Assembly: GCA_963714425.1 (NCBI GenBank)
Contig: CAVQOI010000004.1
Span: 496,001-560,000 of the forward strand
Reading direction: 5' to 3'
Source of the DNA: DATCYX01 sp963714425
Lineage (GTDB): Bacteria; Chloroflexota; Anaerolineae; Anaerolineales; UBA4823
Length of the DNA stretch: 64,000 nt
Numbering within the stretch: the stretch's first letter is position 1; each line of letters begins with the position of its first letter. Shown here piece after piece: positions 16,267 through 25,233 of the stretch. The notes below the pieces were generated by a model that was not told where the DNA came from, made no database searches, and saw only the letters and a list, made by a program, of their open reading frames with translations. Both the position numbers and the translations under genes were made by a program.

Positions 16267-16905
16267 CTACCCGAACACGACCTCCGGCTTGCCCAGCATC
16301 TTTTCCACTGCCTGATAAAACCTCCCCACGTGCAAGCCATCCATCAGCGCATGGTGCACCTGCACGCTCAGCGGCATCTTTAGTCCTCCCCCCTCCTCGA
16401 AGAACTTCCCCCACGCGAAGCGCGGCACCGAGTTCCCCCGCTCCAGGTGGGTCGGGTGCGTGAAGCTGGTGAACGACACCCACGGGATGGACGTCATGAA
16501 CAACAGGTCGTCCTGCCCGGGCGCGTCCTCCAGCACCGGTTGCGCCTGCACCGCCGCGATGCGCTCCGCGGCCCCCGCCGCGAATGCGGCGAAATCTGCC
16601 TTGTATTCCATCGTGCAGAAACTGAAAGCATCCCCCTGTGTAAGGATCGTCGTGGACGGATGCACCACATCGTGCTCCACCACCCCTTCCCCGCGTATGC
16701 GGTAGCGGAATTCCGGGATGCTGTTGGCGGCGCGGGCGATGACATACGTCATCGCCACCGTGAACGATACCCTCCGCCGCTTGAGCGCCGGGACGAAAGC
16801 CCCGACCTCCACGTTTGCGCTCAGGCTGAAGTGCGGGTGGTCGTAGCTGCGGTAGATCTCGAAGTGCTCGCGGCGCGACCAGGTGTTAAGATTGATTGTG
16901 TGCAT
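16267..16905 (-). CDS. chloramphenicol O-acetyltransferase family (CatA-like)
   Basis: A 212-residue acyltransferase of the CAT fold, which moves acetyl from acetyl-CoA to a hydroxyl. The catalytic motif HHALMDGLHVGRFYQ (HHxxxDG) is near residue 186. WSRREHFEIYRSYDHPHFSLSAN at the N-terminus and IPWVSFTSFTHP in the middle are family marks. Length is typical. Chloramphenicol may not be the natural substrate, since chromosomal CAT-like proteins are often untested. It lies in an accessory-looking stretch with its own upstream spacer. Confidence 0.85.
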   Translation of the reverse strand: MHTINLNTWSRREHFEIYRSYDHPHFSLSANVEVGAFVPALKRRRVSFTVAMTYVIARAANSIPEFRYRIRGEGVVEHDVVHPSTTILTQGDAFSFCTMEYKADFAAFAAGAAERIAAVQAQPVLEDAPGQDDLLFMTSIPWVSFTSFTHPTHLERGNSVPRFAWGKFFEEGGGLKMPLSVQVHHALMDGLHVGRFYQAVEKMLGKPEVVFG

Positions 16906-17004
16906 GGATTGCTCAAAAATGGATTATCACAGCAGAAGACGAACTCGCGACCTAACAATTTTATGGTCAAATTCAACTGGACCACATTCTCAGCCTATTG
17001 TCTT

Positions 17005-17568
17005 CTACTTAATATAAATTATGTTCGATGATTGTAAGTTGAAGAAATCCTCTGTTCCCGCATCAAAATACATAAATCCTTCCAACTCTCCTTCTGTGAT
17101 TTTGTTGATAACTTTAACATCTGAACTAAATCTAATTGGAAATACTTCGTGGGGTTTCTTAGCAAGCATTCGGTATTTTTCTGCTATCTCATCAGGGCTT
17201 GGTTTCAACGATCCATAGCCAAATTGCATTTGCCATTCATCTGTTACAAGTGTTGGAGATAGATCATAAGGAATTATAGTGGACATAAAACCCGATTTAT
17301 TTAGGGTTTCAGGCTTTATCAAACCTTTCATTTGTGATCCATCAGCCAGAATAAAACTTGCTCGAACGATAATATAGGAACTTGTAAGATTTTTTGGCAT
17401 TTTTTCAAGGCATGGCCTGACAGTTCTTTCATCCTGGCCCTTTCTTTCCTCCTCATCTAGTGCATATTCCCATGCTGGGAATTTCATCAGGTCAGAAAGC
17501 CTTAGGTTGTAATCCTGAATTCGAATTCTCATTGTCTGAAAGTTAATACCAACTGTTATAAGTTCCAT
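17005..17568 (-). CDS. hypothetical protein
   Basis: A 187-residue soluble-looking protein with no signal peptide or membrane helix. Features seen: LRLSDLMKFPAWEYALDEEER near the N-terminus and a C-terminal acidic/aromatic part. The gene is clearly more A/T-rich than neighbouring housekeeping genes, which fits recent acquisition. A second ATG at 17532 is possible. No family recognised. Confidence 0.55.
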   Translation of the reverse strand: MELITVGINFQTMRIRIQDYNLRLSDLMKFPAWEYALDEEERKGQDERTVRPCLEKMPKNLTSSYIIVRASFILADGSQMKGLIKPETLNKSGFMSTIIPYDLSPTLVTDEWQMQFGYGSLKPSPDEIAEKYRMLAKKPHEVFPIRFSSDVKVINKITEGELEGFMYFDAGTEDFFNLQSSNIIYIK

Positions 17569-17620
17569 TTCTGCCGGTATACAATTTTATGTGTTTAAAT
17601 ATTAGGTTTTTACCCCCCGG

Positions 17621-18067
17621 TTATTTGAAATCTTCTTTTCGAAGACTAATGAATCTCGTCCTCGGCCAATTTGCGATCGAAAATATCACGATGAAGTAAC
17701 CAAAGTAAATAGGCACAAAACCGGGGGAAATTCCCGCCCCTTGGAAAGCAGGGAAAACCCTCTGAAACACTGAAGTAAACACACTCGGAATAAATATGAG
17801 GGAAAAGCCAATAAAGAGACTAATACCAGCCACAATCATTGCTAGCCACTGGGGTCTATATGGGGTAAGGAGCATTAAAGGTAATCCAATTATGAGCGCA
17901 AGAAATGTCATGACAGCGCTAAAAAACATAGCCATAAATGGTTGGCAAACCATGGATGGAAAACCATCATAGACTGTGGCAATTGCGATAATAAAATAGA
18001 TACAACATCCAATCGTCCAGGCAATGAACATTCGTAATAATTTCCAGCGTATTACCGTCGATGACAT
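17621..18067 (-). CDS. hypothetical membrane protein, 4 TM
   Basis: A 148-residue protein with four hydrophobic helices (MFIAWTIGCCIYFIIAIATVY, FFSAVMTFLALIIGLPLMLL, LAMIVAGISLFIGFSLIFI, YFGYFIVIFSIANW) and a short basic tail. The ATG at 18067 is preferred over the adjacent TTG. A/T-rich, with no assignable function. It belongs to the accessory run of single genes. Confidence 0.55.
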   Translation of the reverse strand: MSSTVIRWKLLRMFIAWTIGCCIYFIIAIATVYDGFPSMVCQPFMAMFFSAVMTFLALIIGLPLMLLTPYRPQWLAMIVAGISLFIGFSLIFIPSVFTSVFQRVFPAFQGAGISPGFVPIYFGYFIVIFSIANWPRTRFISLRKEDFK

Positions 18068-18173
18068 CAATGAGTTACTCTCGATCTATGCTTCATTACA
18101 GATAAAAAGCTGATAGCACATAGGTTTTGTCGATTGGGAGTGAATGTTGATTTCGTTCGGAATTCGTCTGCCC

Positions 18174-18238
18174 CGAGACCCAACACTAAAACCGCGTTGC
18201 GCCTCTCTTTGTCACTCAACGCTACTTCATCGATTATA
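18174..18238 (-). repeat. boundary module B (TATAAT ... GTGTTGGGTCTCG)
   Basis: On the minus strand TATAAT (18238-18233) is followed after 46 bases by GTGTTGGGTCTCG (18186-18174). The same arrangement occurs at 18969-19030. It lies in the 388-base gene-free gap 18068-18455, in which I see no convincing gene. Confidence 0.45.
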
Positions 18239-18455
18239 CCCGGCACTACCAATACGGCAGGATTGCAATAAGCGGATTGTGAGTGATTCTCCCACCTCAC
18301 CGCATCTGTCCCATCTCGCATGCTTCACCCCCGCCCCAGCACAGGCAACCATTGATGGGCGTCTCGCCATCCCAAACCAGGGTTAAACACAAGCAATTAC
18401 ATCCGGTGCAACAAGGTCAAGGATTGGCAACCCCTCCCCATGCAATCTCTATGTG

Positions 18456-18956
18456 TCAGTTTTTATTCTTCGTTAAAAAGCTCTCCACATCCGCAATAAA
18501 TTTCAAGCTCTCGCTCTCGATTTGCTGGGTTAAGGCATCCAAATTACTGAAATCTGGATGTTCAGTAATAATATGCTCGACGATCCAATCAACACCTTTC
18601 GTAGTCGGTACAATGCGGTATTTCTCCCAATTGCTTTCTTTGAAGAATTTCCAGGTTTCTTTTTGAACCCGCCTGTTGGCTCCTGCCAGCCAGGCTTCAA
18701 ACCGGAATCTCTCATGGGAAAAAACGATCGCAATCTTCAATTTCCGGTCTGTTAACGATTTTGGAGTGAAAGCGAAATAGGTCATATCCATATACCCATA
18801 ATATATACTGCTGGATACGAAGTGGTCTGGATATTTGTTATCAAAATAGGTCCTCAAATTCATGAGGTAGACCATCAATCCTTTATAAGCCTTTTGAATC
18901 GCCCCCTTCTCCAGCTGTTTCCGGTATTCATTCATGTTTTCATGAAATGATTCCAT
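18456..18956 (-). CDS. DUF7000 family protein
   Basis: A 166-residue soluble protein. YRKQLEKGAIQKAYKGLMVY, YYGYMDMTYFAFTPKSL, KLKIAIVFSHERFRFEAWL and NWEKYRIVPTTKGVDWIVEH match what I remember of the DUF7000 family, whose function is unknown. The start is well supported: GAGGAAGG lies 5 bases before ATG. A/T-rich relative to the host core genes. Confidence 0.75.
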   Translation of the reverse strand: MESFHENMNEYRKQLEKGAIQKAYKGLMVYLMNLRTYFDNKYPDHFVSSSIYYGYMDMTYFAFTPKSLTDRKLKIAIVFSHERFRFEAWLAGANRRVQKETWKFFKESNWEKYRIVPTTKGVDWIVEHIITEHPDFSNLDALTQQIESESLKFIADVESFLTKNKN

Positions 18957-18968
18957 GCTTTCCTTCCT

Positions 18969-19030
18969 CGAGACCCAACACCCAGGCGTGCATCGGGCCT
19001 CACTCCGGCGATCGTGATTGCTGCATTATA
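18969..19030 (-). repeat. boundary module A (TATAAT ... GTGTTGGGTCTCG) before the DUF7000 gene
   Basis: TATAAT (19030-19025, minus strand), 43 bases, then GTGTTGGGTCTCG (18981-18969), ending 12 bases before the DUF7000 start. TTGGCG lies 18 bases upstream of TATAAT and could be a -35 box, so this may be the promoter and leader of the gene. The remainder of the 320-base gap 18957-19276 holds no gene I can support. Confidence 0.5.
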
Positions 19031-19276
19031 ACCACTTGCCTCCGCCAGCGCCAACCTTCGCCGTTTAATCGCCCGACCACCCCTCTCCCTGCCCGAGGGC
19101 TCGCCGGGTACGCCACATTCTTTACAGGATGGTGAGTGCCCCGATTCCCTTGACCTGTGCCAGCGCACCCATCCCCATCAGGGCCCTGCCTCCCGCCTTT
19201 GTGTCTGCATGCCTGCCGAACATCGCGAACCTGCGTATGAAGTGAAGCAGGTAGTAAAGCCAGGGTGTGGTTGGCT

Positions 19277-19780
19277 TCAGCGACTGACCACGAATTTCCC
19301 CTTCATGCCGGCGTCATAGTGCACGCCCTCTTGTGAGAAGCAGCCGATTTCCCACTCCCCCTGCATGTCGTCGGTCGCTGTGAAAGTGAGAGTTGCCCGG
19401 TCATTAGCTTTGGGAAGGACGACCATGAACCCTGAATGGTCTGCTTGGTGATCCACCGCCCCCATCTGATCCATGCCTTCCTGCATCATGGCCGCCTGTG
19501 GCTCGCCACCTGACACCGCAAACATATCCGTGCGGAACCCATCCGGGCGGTTGTTCATCATCATCACGTCCCTGCCAAACATGATTTCATGCTCTAAGAC
19601 GCCTTTGTTGGTCAAGATCAGGGTGACTTGCTGGCCGACCTTCGCCTCAATTGTGTTCGGCGAGAAGGCATATTCAGACATTTCGATCGTGTACGTGACC
19701 GGTTCGGGAGTTTTCTGCGCGCACGCTACAAGGATGATGCTGGCGACAATCAGGCATAGAACTACGTTGAACTTATTCAT
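19277..19780 (-). CDS. cupredoxin-domain lipoprotein
   Basis: A 167-residue copper protein, probably an extracytoplasmic electron carrier. The signal segment ends ILVAC-AQ (lipobox). The cupredoxin fold shows a first His in GVLEHEIMFG and a C-terminal set GCFSQEGVHYDAGMKG, giving the Cys-His-Met ligands of a type I copper site. A Met/His-rich insert (MMQEGMDQMGAVDHQADH) lies between and may bind extra copper. Confidence 0.8.
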   Translation of the reverse strand: MNKFNVVLCLIVASIILVACAQKTPEPVTYTIEMSEYAFSPNTIEAKVGQQVTLILTNKGVLEHEIMFGRDVMMMNNRPDGFRTDMFAVSGGEPQAAMMQEGMDQMGAVDHQADHSGFMVVLPKANDRATLTFTATDDMQGEWEIGCFSQEGVHYDAGMKGKFVVSR

Positions 19781-20352
19781 ATCCTACCTCCTGGAGGTTT
19801 GGTTAATCCTTCTGTAAAGGATCATCTTACACCTATTTACGCCTTCCGACATTCGCCATTTTGCCTATACACCCTGGAATAAATGGTGCCCCTCGGATTT
19901 TGGTCGTTCGATGCCTTTAGCTCTCAAATTTTCGGGGAACCCCCCCCTCTCCTGAATTTAGGGTATGGACGTTCCTCTGCCGACGCGAAGTAGATCAGGG
20001 GCGGGGATGACTGCAGATCCCTTGACATGCCAGAACATTTGTGCTAATATTACTGTGCACGAAAAGTGGATGAAGCGCTTTATCCGTGTTCTCCGCTTTC
20101 ATCCGCGTCCTAATCGTCTTCTTGCCAGGAATAAGTTTCGTTTTTCGATATTCAAGTTCGAATGCGACCAATCCCTATCCAACGCCCATCCTATCCGAGC
20201 CACCCACGCCTGTGTTCTCCTCGAATTGAATGGAAAATTTTCCCATTTACGCTTTCAAAATTTCAAAAATCCGCTTAGGAATTGAATGCAAAAAATCCCC
20301 AATTAATGCTATCAAAATTTCAAAAATCCCTGCACTTTAACAACCCGCTCCT
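19781..20352. other. gene-free region with repeats
   Basis: A 572-base gap without a convincing gene. It contains a stretch of 10-base periodic sequence near 20065-20115 (on the minus strand, GCGGAT/GCGGAG/ACGGAT spaced by 10) and an imperfect tandem repeat at 20223-20335. A frame at 19965-20285 on the plus strand has no ribosome binding site and a composition driven by the repeats. Confidence 0.5.
20223..20335. repeat. two imperfect tandem copies of a ~56-base A/T-rich unit
   Basis: Copy 1 (20223-20278) and copy 2 (20279-20335) both begin GAATTGAATG and share CAAAATTTCAAAAATCC near their ends. Intergenic; no coding potential. Confidence 0.6.
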
Positions 20353-21634
20353 TCATCGAAAATTAAATTCCTCGAAATGGATCTGCCCGGGGCGCACTCC
20401 TTTCGCAACCAGTTGTCCCTTCAACGCTTCCGTCATCGCCACCGGACCGCACAGGTAGACCTCCTTCCCCGCCAACACCCCGCTGGCAGCCTCGATTTTT
20501 GCTTGCATCCAGGCGCCCACCCGTATTCGAAAAAATCGGGTGCACCTTAAAGCTGGCGTACCGTCCTGCTGCATCCTGGAATTCATCCAAAAACAAGGCC
20601 TCGTCCGGAGCGCGCACCGTGTAGAAGAAATCCACCTCAAACGCCAGGCTCTCCCCAAGAGCGCGCACCCAGCTCAAGAACGGGGTCACGCCGATCCCCC
20701 CGGCAATCCACACCTGGCGCTTGCCCCCCGTCTGGTAATCGAACATGCCGTACCCTCCATCGATGCTGGCTTGGGCACCCGCATCGAGACCAGTTTGCAG
20801 GTCGTGGGTGAAATCCCCGGAAGACTTTATCGTCAGCTTGAGCGGCTCCTTCCCTGGCGCGCTGCTGATGGTAAACGGGTGCATCTCTTTGAGCTTCTTC
20901 TCCCCCGGGAAGCCGATGAACAAGAACTGCCCAGCCCGGAATGGTATGCCCTCCTGTTCTGGCAGCAAGGTCACCTCCGTCACTGCGCCATGCAGCCGCT
21001 TAACCTGTTCGACTTTGTAAGCATAGTGCTTCTTCAGCCTGGCCTGGAACAGCTCCTTGTACACATACACAGCCGCGCCCAATAACACAAACGGCAGCAC
21101 GTATGTGCGAACCACCGGCGTCGTCCGCAGCAGCAGCTTTTCCATACCGATGAAGTGGAAGATGCCCACGATGAAGAACAGCCCGGTGAAGCGGTGCGTC
21201 AGGCGCCACACATGATAGGGCAGGCGGACCATGCCTCCCCAAAACGGGATCCTGGGCGCCAGGGCCAGCCCCACGGAGAGCACCAACCCGATCAAAGCGA
21301 TTTTCCCCAACGTAAGTGTGGTTTGCACACCCGGGCTGATCGACATAGTGAAGAAATGAGCCAGGATAAGCAAGAAGGCGCTGATAGCCGCGTTTTTGTG
21401 GCTCAGGTACATCTTGTCCAGCCCGCCAAAATATGGCTCGAGGCTGCGGAGGCGGGTGGAAAGGATGATCCCGCAAGCCATCAGGATTACCGCGCTGGTG
21501 CTCAGCATCTCGCCAACATACTGGAGCCAATACTCCGGGCGCCCATCGTTCTGCGGCGGGAAGCCCAGCCACAAGCCCAGGTTGAGAGCCACCAGCCCAA
21601 TGATCACGAGGTTGCCGAGTTTCCTGGTTGCCAT
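20353..21634 (-). pseudogene. ferric-reductase-like transmembrane flavoprotein (FAD/NAD(P)H), frameshifted
   Basis: N-terminal half: 6-7 membrane helices with conserved His residues (MYLSHKNAAISAFLLILAH, RLTHRFTGLFFIVGIFHFIG), a ferric-reductase-type heme domain. C-terminal half: an FNR-like module with HPFTISSAP (FAD), AGGIGVTPFLSW (NAD(P)H) and EVYLCGPVAMTEAL. The last part, from KIEAASGVLAGKEVY, is in a different frame from the rest. Dropping one A from the A5 run (minus strand) at 20496-20500 gives one protein of about 426 residues ending FEEFNFR. The start ATG 21634 follows AGGGGAAG. Either a true pseudogene or an indel in the assembly. Confidence 0.75.
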
Positions 21635-21802
21635 GCGCTTCCCCTTTCTGGGAGCAGTAGGTCGAGTTTCCTGCCTGCCTGCAGACAGGTCATACCCGAC
21701 ATCACAGCTCGAAGTAGGTCGGGATTCCATACCCGACCTCACAGATTGCTAAGAAACCCCTCCTACGTCTCTTTGGACTGCCTCGCGGGGTTATCCATCA
21801 AG

Positions 21803-22759
21803 TTACGGACTGACCGTCGGCAGGCTTCCACACGGACCGTTGACATTCAAAGAGCTGGCTTCCACCCAGCCAACGGCATGCGATCCGGTGTTGCCCGGTC
21901 CCAGGTCCACCCTGGCCCAGTCTCCGCTCGCAGTCGTCCCCAGCAGCTCGGCGAATTCCCCCAGGTGTAGCACTATGAGCACCGCCGCGCTGCTGTCCGG
22001 AGTACTATATACGTTGGTGTCGCCCATGGGCATGTCGTAGCATATCCCTGGTAATGGACCCCAGACCACCGGCAGGCTGCTGCAGCCTCCTGATACCGAC
22101 CCTGAGCCCGGCGGCAGCCAGCGCAAGCGGAAAGAGCCGATGTTAGCCGCCTGGGCGACCCCGGGATCGAAGCCAAGCCAACCGTTGGACGTTCTGGCAG
22201 TGGGCTGGATCGAAAAGCCCGCACCCTGCGTCGAGAAGATATCGGCTGAAGGGTGTGGTCGGAAGTAGATATCCACCTGTGCTGTGGCTGTGTAATCGCA
22301 TGCGCCCGCACTGACGCCGCTTCCTGCCAAGATGCCTCCAGTTCGAGCGAGGCCATAGTGGAAGTCCCACCAGATCCCGCGTGGCGAGTCGCTCAGATGA
22401 ATTTTCTCCATAGACGGCGCACCCTGGTTGGGCGACGGCTCGGGGCAGGGGGTGAAAACCAGGCGCAGCTGACGGGTAACCTGCAGTGTACCGGAGCCGG
22501 TATTGCCACACGCGTATGTCGTGTGGGCATAGCTGCCCCCCAGCACCCCAAAGTGCTGGTCCGTGCCAGGAGCTACCGACAGATGGTAGACGCCGCTCCC
22601 ATCCAGGCCTCTCAGCACAATAATCACCTGTCCTGTTGTCCGGTTGCGCAGTTCCACCGGGAAGAGATTATCCTCCACAGAATTGGCAAATGCAGGCGGC
22701 GCAAGTGCCGGAGTCAGGCAAATAGCAATAACAAGTAGAAAGAATAGTACTCGTTTCAT
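21803..22759 (-). CDS. secreted protein with C-terminal SH3-like domain
   Basis: A 318-residue exported protein. The signal peptide ends near AFA-NS (residues 1-25). The middle part is Gly/Ser-rich beta structure with scattered Cys. Residues about 245-310 (NVYSTPDSSAAVLIVLHLGEFAELLGT, DWARVDLG, HAVGWVEASSL) look like a bacterial SH3 domain (SH3_3), usually a cell-wall or protein-binding module. No catalytic motif seen. Confidence 0.68.
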   Translation of the reverse strand: MKRVLFFLLVIAICLTPALAPPAFANSVEDNLFPVELRNRTTGQVIIVLRGLDGSGVYHLSVAPGTDQHFGVLGGSYAHTTYACGNTGSGTLQVTRQLRLVFTPCPEPSPNQGAPSMEKIHLSDSPRGIWWDFHYGLARTGGILAGSGVSAGACDYTATAQVDIYFRPHPSADIFSTQGAGFSIQPTARTSNGWLGFDPGVAQAANIGSFRLRWLPPGSGSVSGGCSSLPVVWGPLPGICYDMPMGDTNVYSTPDSSAAVLIVLHLGEFAELLGTTASGDWARVDLGPGNTGSHAVGWVEASSLNVNGPCGSLPTVSP

Positions 22760-23284
22760 AATATACCTACCTTTTACTTGTCCAGGCGAATCCCTGGGAG
22801 ACGGATTGCTTCTTGTACTTATAGGTCAGAATTGACCAGCAGGTCAAAAGCGAATGGGGTACTAATACAGATTAACTATATCAAACTACTCGATTTTATG
22901 GTAGTATAAATAACACATTGTTTTTTTAGGAGGGTGATTTCAGAAGGAAGGGTTTTCGTTTATATTCTCAAGACGAGAGATATTTTATATTAGGCTGTTC
23001 GCGGTTTTTGGCTCATAGACCTGCTGGTGGCTGTGATCCATAAGTCGGAGCGCCTCCGCCCGACACCGTGATTGTCCAAATCCTGGCGATGAACTTGATT
23101 CGCCCTCATAAGACTATATGTTGCCTTGCAGGTTGATGACGAACACCGATGCCGGGGTCTTCTATCCCCTGAACACCTACCCACCGTACCTGCTCGCAGA
23201 CACGTTTCCCATCATTAGCTCGCACCACAAACAGGTGCGGATCGATATGAGCGTCAACCAAATACTATTTCAAAGGAGAATAAT
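22760..23284. other. 525-base spacer before the 5'-nucleotidase
   Basis: Mostly A/T-rich up to about 22990. The only coding candidate is a 56-codon plus-strand frame at 23118-23288. No promoter with both boxes was found for either flanking gene. Confidence 0.45.
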
Positions 23285-23288
23285 ATGA
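23118..23288 (+). CDS. possible 56-residue ORF overlapping the 5'-nucleotidase start
   Basis: Frame from ATG 23118 (alternative 23136) with protein-like composition (TDAGVFYPLNTYPPYLL). Its TGA overlaps the ATG at 23285 in an ATGA arrangement. No ribosome binding site is evident. It may be a gene remnant or chance. Confidence 0.25.
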   Translation: MLPCRLMTNTDAGVFYPLNTYPPYLLADTFPIISSHHKQVRIDMSVNQILFQRRII

Positions 23289-25021
23289 AACGCACATCAG
23301 TTAGACTATTACCTATTTTAGCTCTATTGCTCTTGCTGTCGACGACCATTGCTACGGCAGCACCGAGCCTGGGCAGACCCGGCCCGAAGGCTCAACTCGT
23401 CGATCTCCAGCTCCTTGCATTCAACGACTACCACGGCCATCTCGAGAAGACTACGCCAGGCACGGTCGCTGGCATCGCTGCAGGCGGTGGTGAGTACCTC
23501 TCCGCGAAGCTTAACCAGCTCCGCCGAGGTCACAAGTACAGCCTGACCGTCGCTGCCGGTGATCTCATTGGTGGCTCCCCGGCCTTTTCCGGGCTCTTTC
23601 ACGACGAGCCATCGGTCGAGTCGCTCAACGCAATGGGCCTCGATATCTCCAGCGTAGGCAACCACGAGTTTGACGAGGGCGTCACGGAGTTGCTCCGCAT
23701 GCAGAACGGCGGCTGTCACCCGGTCGACGGCTGCTACTTTCCGGACAATCCGTACGCCGGTGCCAACTTCAATTGGTTGGCCGCCAACGTCGTAAATGAG
23801 GAAACCGGCGAGACGCCACTGCCGCCCTATGAGATCAGGGTGATCAATAAAATCAAGGTCGCCTTCATTGGTATGACACTCGAGGCGACCGACACGCTGG
23901 TCGCTGCGTCCGGCATCCAGGGCTGGGACTTCCTCGACGAGGTCGAGACAGCCAATGCGCTCGTCCCGATCCTCCGACGGCAGAAGGTTGTTGCGATCGT
24001 CGTACTCTTGCACGAAGGTGGATCGCAGACACCACCCCCAGGTGATGTTGACGCATGTGTGGGAATCTCCGGACCGGTTGTGGCGATCAACAACGCGCTC
24101 GATCCTGAGATCGATGCACTGATCACCGGTCACACCCACCTGCCGTACAACTGCGTGCTCCCCAACTCCGCTGGCCAACCGCGCATCGTTACGAGCGCCT
24201 ACTCCTATGGTAGAGTGGTCTCGGAACTGCACCTCATCCTCGACAGGAGGACGCACAACGTGCGGCGCGACCTCAGCGCGGCCACTAACCATGTCGTCGA
24301 CCAGGCCGCCCTGACCCCAGATCCTGCGATTACAGCGATACTCAATAAGTGGCAGCCGCTGTACGAGGTAGCAGGCACCACACCGGTTGGGACGATCACC
24401 GCGACGATCATCCGTGGTGGTACCCCGCCCGGATCAGACCGTGGTGTCGAGTCGGCAGCCGGCAACCTGGTCGCCGATGCCCAGCTGTGGGCAACGTCTT
24501 CCAACTTCGCCGATGTAGCCTTCATGAACCCCGGTGGCGTGCGCTCTGATCTGACCTACCCGCAGTCAGCTGGTGAGGGCGACGGCGTCGTCACCTTTGG
24601 CGAGGCGTTCACATTCCAGCCGTTTGGCAACACTCTGGTTACCTTCCCGATGACCGGTGCCCAGATCGTATCGGTGCTCGAAGAGCAATGCCAGCCACTT
24701 GGATCAAGCCGGCCGTTCCTGCACCTCGGCGTGTCGAACGGCTTCTCCTACGACCTCGCCAAGACCATTGCAGCGGGCAATTGCACATCGGTCACGGTGA
24801 GCAATGTGATGCTGAATGGAGTAGCCCTCGATCCGGCTGGGACCTACTACGTGACGGTGAACAACTTCCTCGCCGATGGCGGGGACAACTTCACAACGTT
24901 CGGTACAATCTTAGCCCCGAGGCTCGACGGAGGCAACGACCTCCAGGCCCTCGTGAACTACCTCGGTACGTTCAGCCCGGTCGCTCCACCGAGCACCAAC
25001 CGCGTCAACGAACTACCCTGA
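23285..25021 (+). CDS. secreted bifunctional metallophosphatase/5'-nucleotidase (UshA family)
   Basis: A 578-residue exported phosphoesterase hydrolysing nucleotides outside the cytoplasm. Signal peptide residues 1-25. Metallophosphatase motifs: LLAFNDYHGHLE (DxH type), AAGDLIGGSPAFSG (GD), SVGNHEFDEG (GNH[ED]), VVLLHEGG and ITGHTHLPYNC (GHxH). The C-terminal 5'-nucleotidase substrate domain starts near residue 360 (VESAAGNLVADAQ, MNPGGVRSDL) with GFSYDL and FLADGGDNF near the end. Ribosome binding site AAAGGAGA. Ends at a strong terminator. Confidence 0.92.
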   Translation: MKRTSVRLLPILALLLLLSTTIATAAPSLGRPGPKAQLVDLQLLAFNDYHGHLEKTTPGTVAGIAAGGGEYLSAKLNQLRRGHKYSLTVAAGDLIGGSPAFSGLFHDEPSVESLNAMGLDISSVGNHEFDEGVTELLRMQNGGCHPVDGCYFPDNPYAGANFNWLAANVVNEETGETPLPPYEIRVINKIKVAFIGMTLEATDTLVAASGIQGWDFLDEVETANALVPILRRQKVVAIVVLLHEGGSQTPPPGDVDACVGISGPVVAINNALDPEIDALITGHTHLPYNCVLPNSAGQPRIVTSAYSYGRVVSELHLILDRRTHNVRRDLSAATNHVVDQAALTPDPAITAILNKWQPLYEVAGTTPVGTITATIIRGGTPPGSDRGVESAAGNLVADAQLWATSSNFADVAFMNPGGVRSDLTYPQSAGEGDGVVTFGEAFTFQPFGNTLVTFPMTGAQIVSVLEEQCQPLGSSRPFLHLGVSNGFSYDLAKTIAAGNCTSVTVSNVMLNGVALDPAGTYYVTVNNFLADGGDNFTTFGTILAPRLDGGNDLQALVNYLGTFSPVAPPSTNRVNELP

Positions 25022-25041
25022 GTAGTACATGATTAACAAGT

Positions 25042-25074
25042 GGACCCGACCCTTACAGGGTCGGGTCCTTCTTT
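25042..25074 (+). terminator. intrinsic terminator after the 5'-nucleotidase gene
   Basis: Perfect 12-bp stem: GGACCCGACCCT (25042-25053) with AGGGTCGGGTCC (25057-25068), 3-base loop TAC, followed by TTCTTTT. Textbook intrinsic terminator. Confidence 0.92.
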
Positions 25075-25076
25075 TA

Positions 25077-25148
25077 TGGGCCCGGCAGGGTTCGAACCTG
25101 CGACCAAACGGTTATGAGCCGTCCGCTCTGCCGCTGAGCTACGGGCCC
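25077..25148 (-). tRNA. tRNA with CAT anticodon (Met elongator or Ile2)
   Basis: 72-base cloverleaf: acceptor GGGCCCG/CGGGCCC, D-stem GCTC/GAGC, anticodon stem GACGG/CCGTT with loop CTCATAA (anticodon CAT), T-arm GCAGG-TTCGAAC-CCTGC, discriminator A. CCA is not encoded. CAT can be elongator tRNA-Met or the lysidine-modified Ile2. The C1-G72-type pairing mismatch of initiator tRNA is absent, so it is not the initiator. Confidence 0.9.
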
Positions 25149-25233
25149 TGATGCGTTGCCATTATAACAAATCTTATTAAGGAAAAGGTCCGGAATTGGT
25201 GGGGGATGGGTAAAGGAATCGAAGAAAATCCTT

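Noticed and set aside
18067..18321. 84-codon minus-strand frame next to module B
   Set aside because: Composition unnatural and it overlaps the promoter-like module; no initiation signal.
16900..19276. Classical integron with attC sites and integrase
   Set aside because: No integrase and no R''-R' matched pair at attC spacing; only one core-like half is seen at each site.
19965..20285. 106-codon plus-strand frame in the gap before the oxidoreductase
   Set aside because: No ribosome binding site, no protein-like pattern; driven by repeats.
21155..21970. Plus-strand 271-codon frame
   Set aside because: Antisense shadow of the oxidoreductase and SH3-protein genes, whose motifs are clear on the minus strand.
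22990..23184. Minus-strand 64-codon frame
   Set aside because: Very Arg/Ser-rich with no ribosome binding site; likely non-coding.
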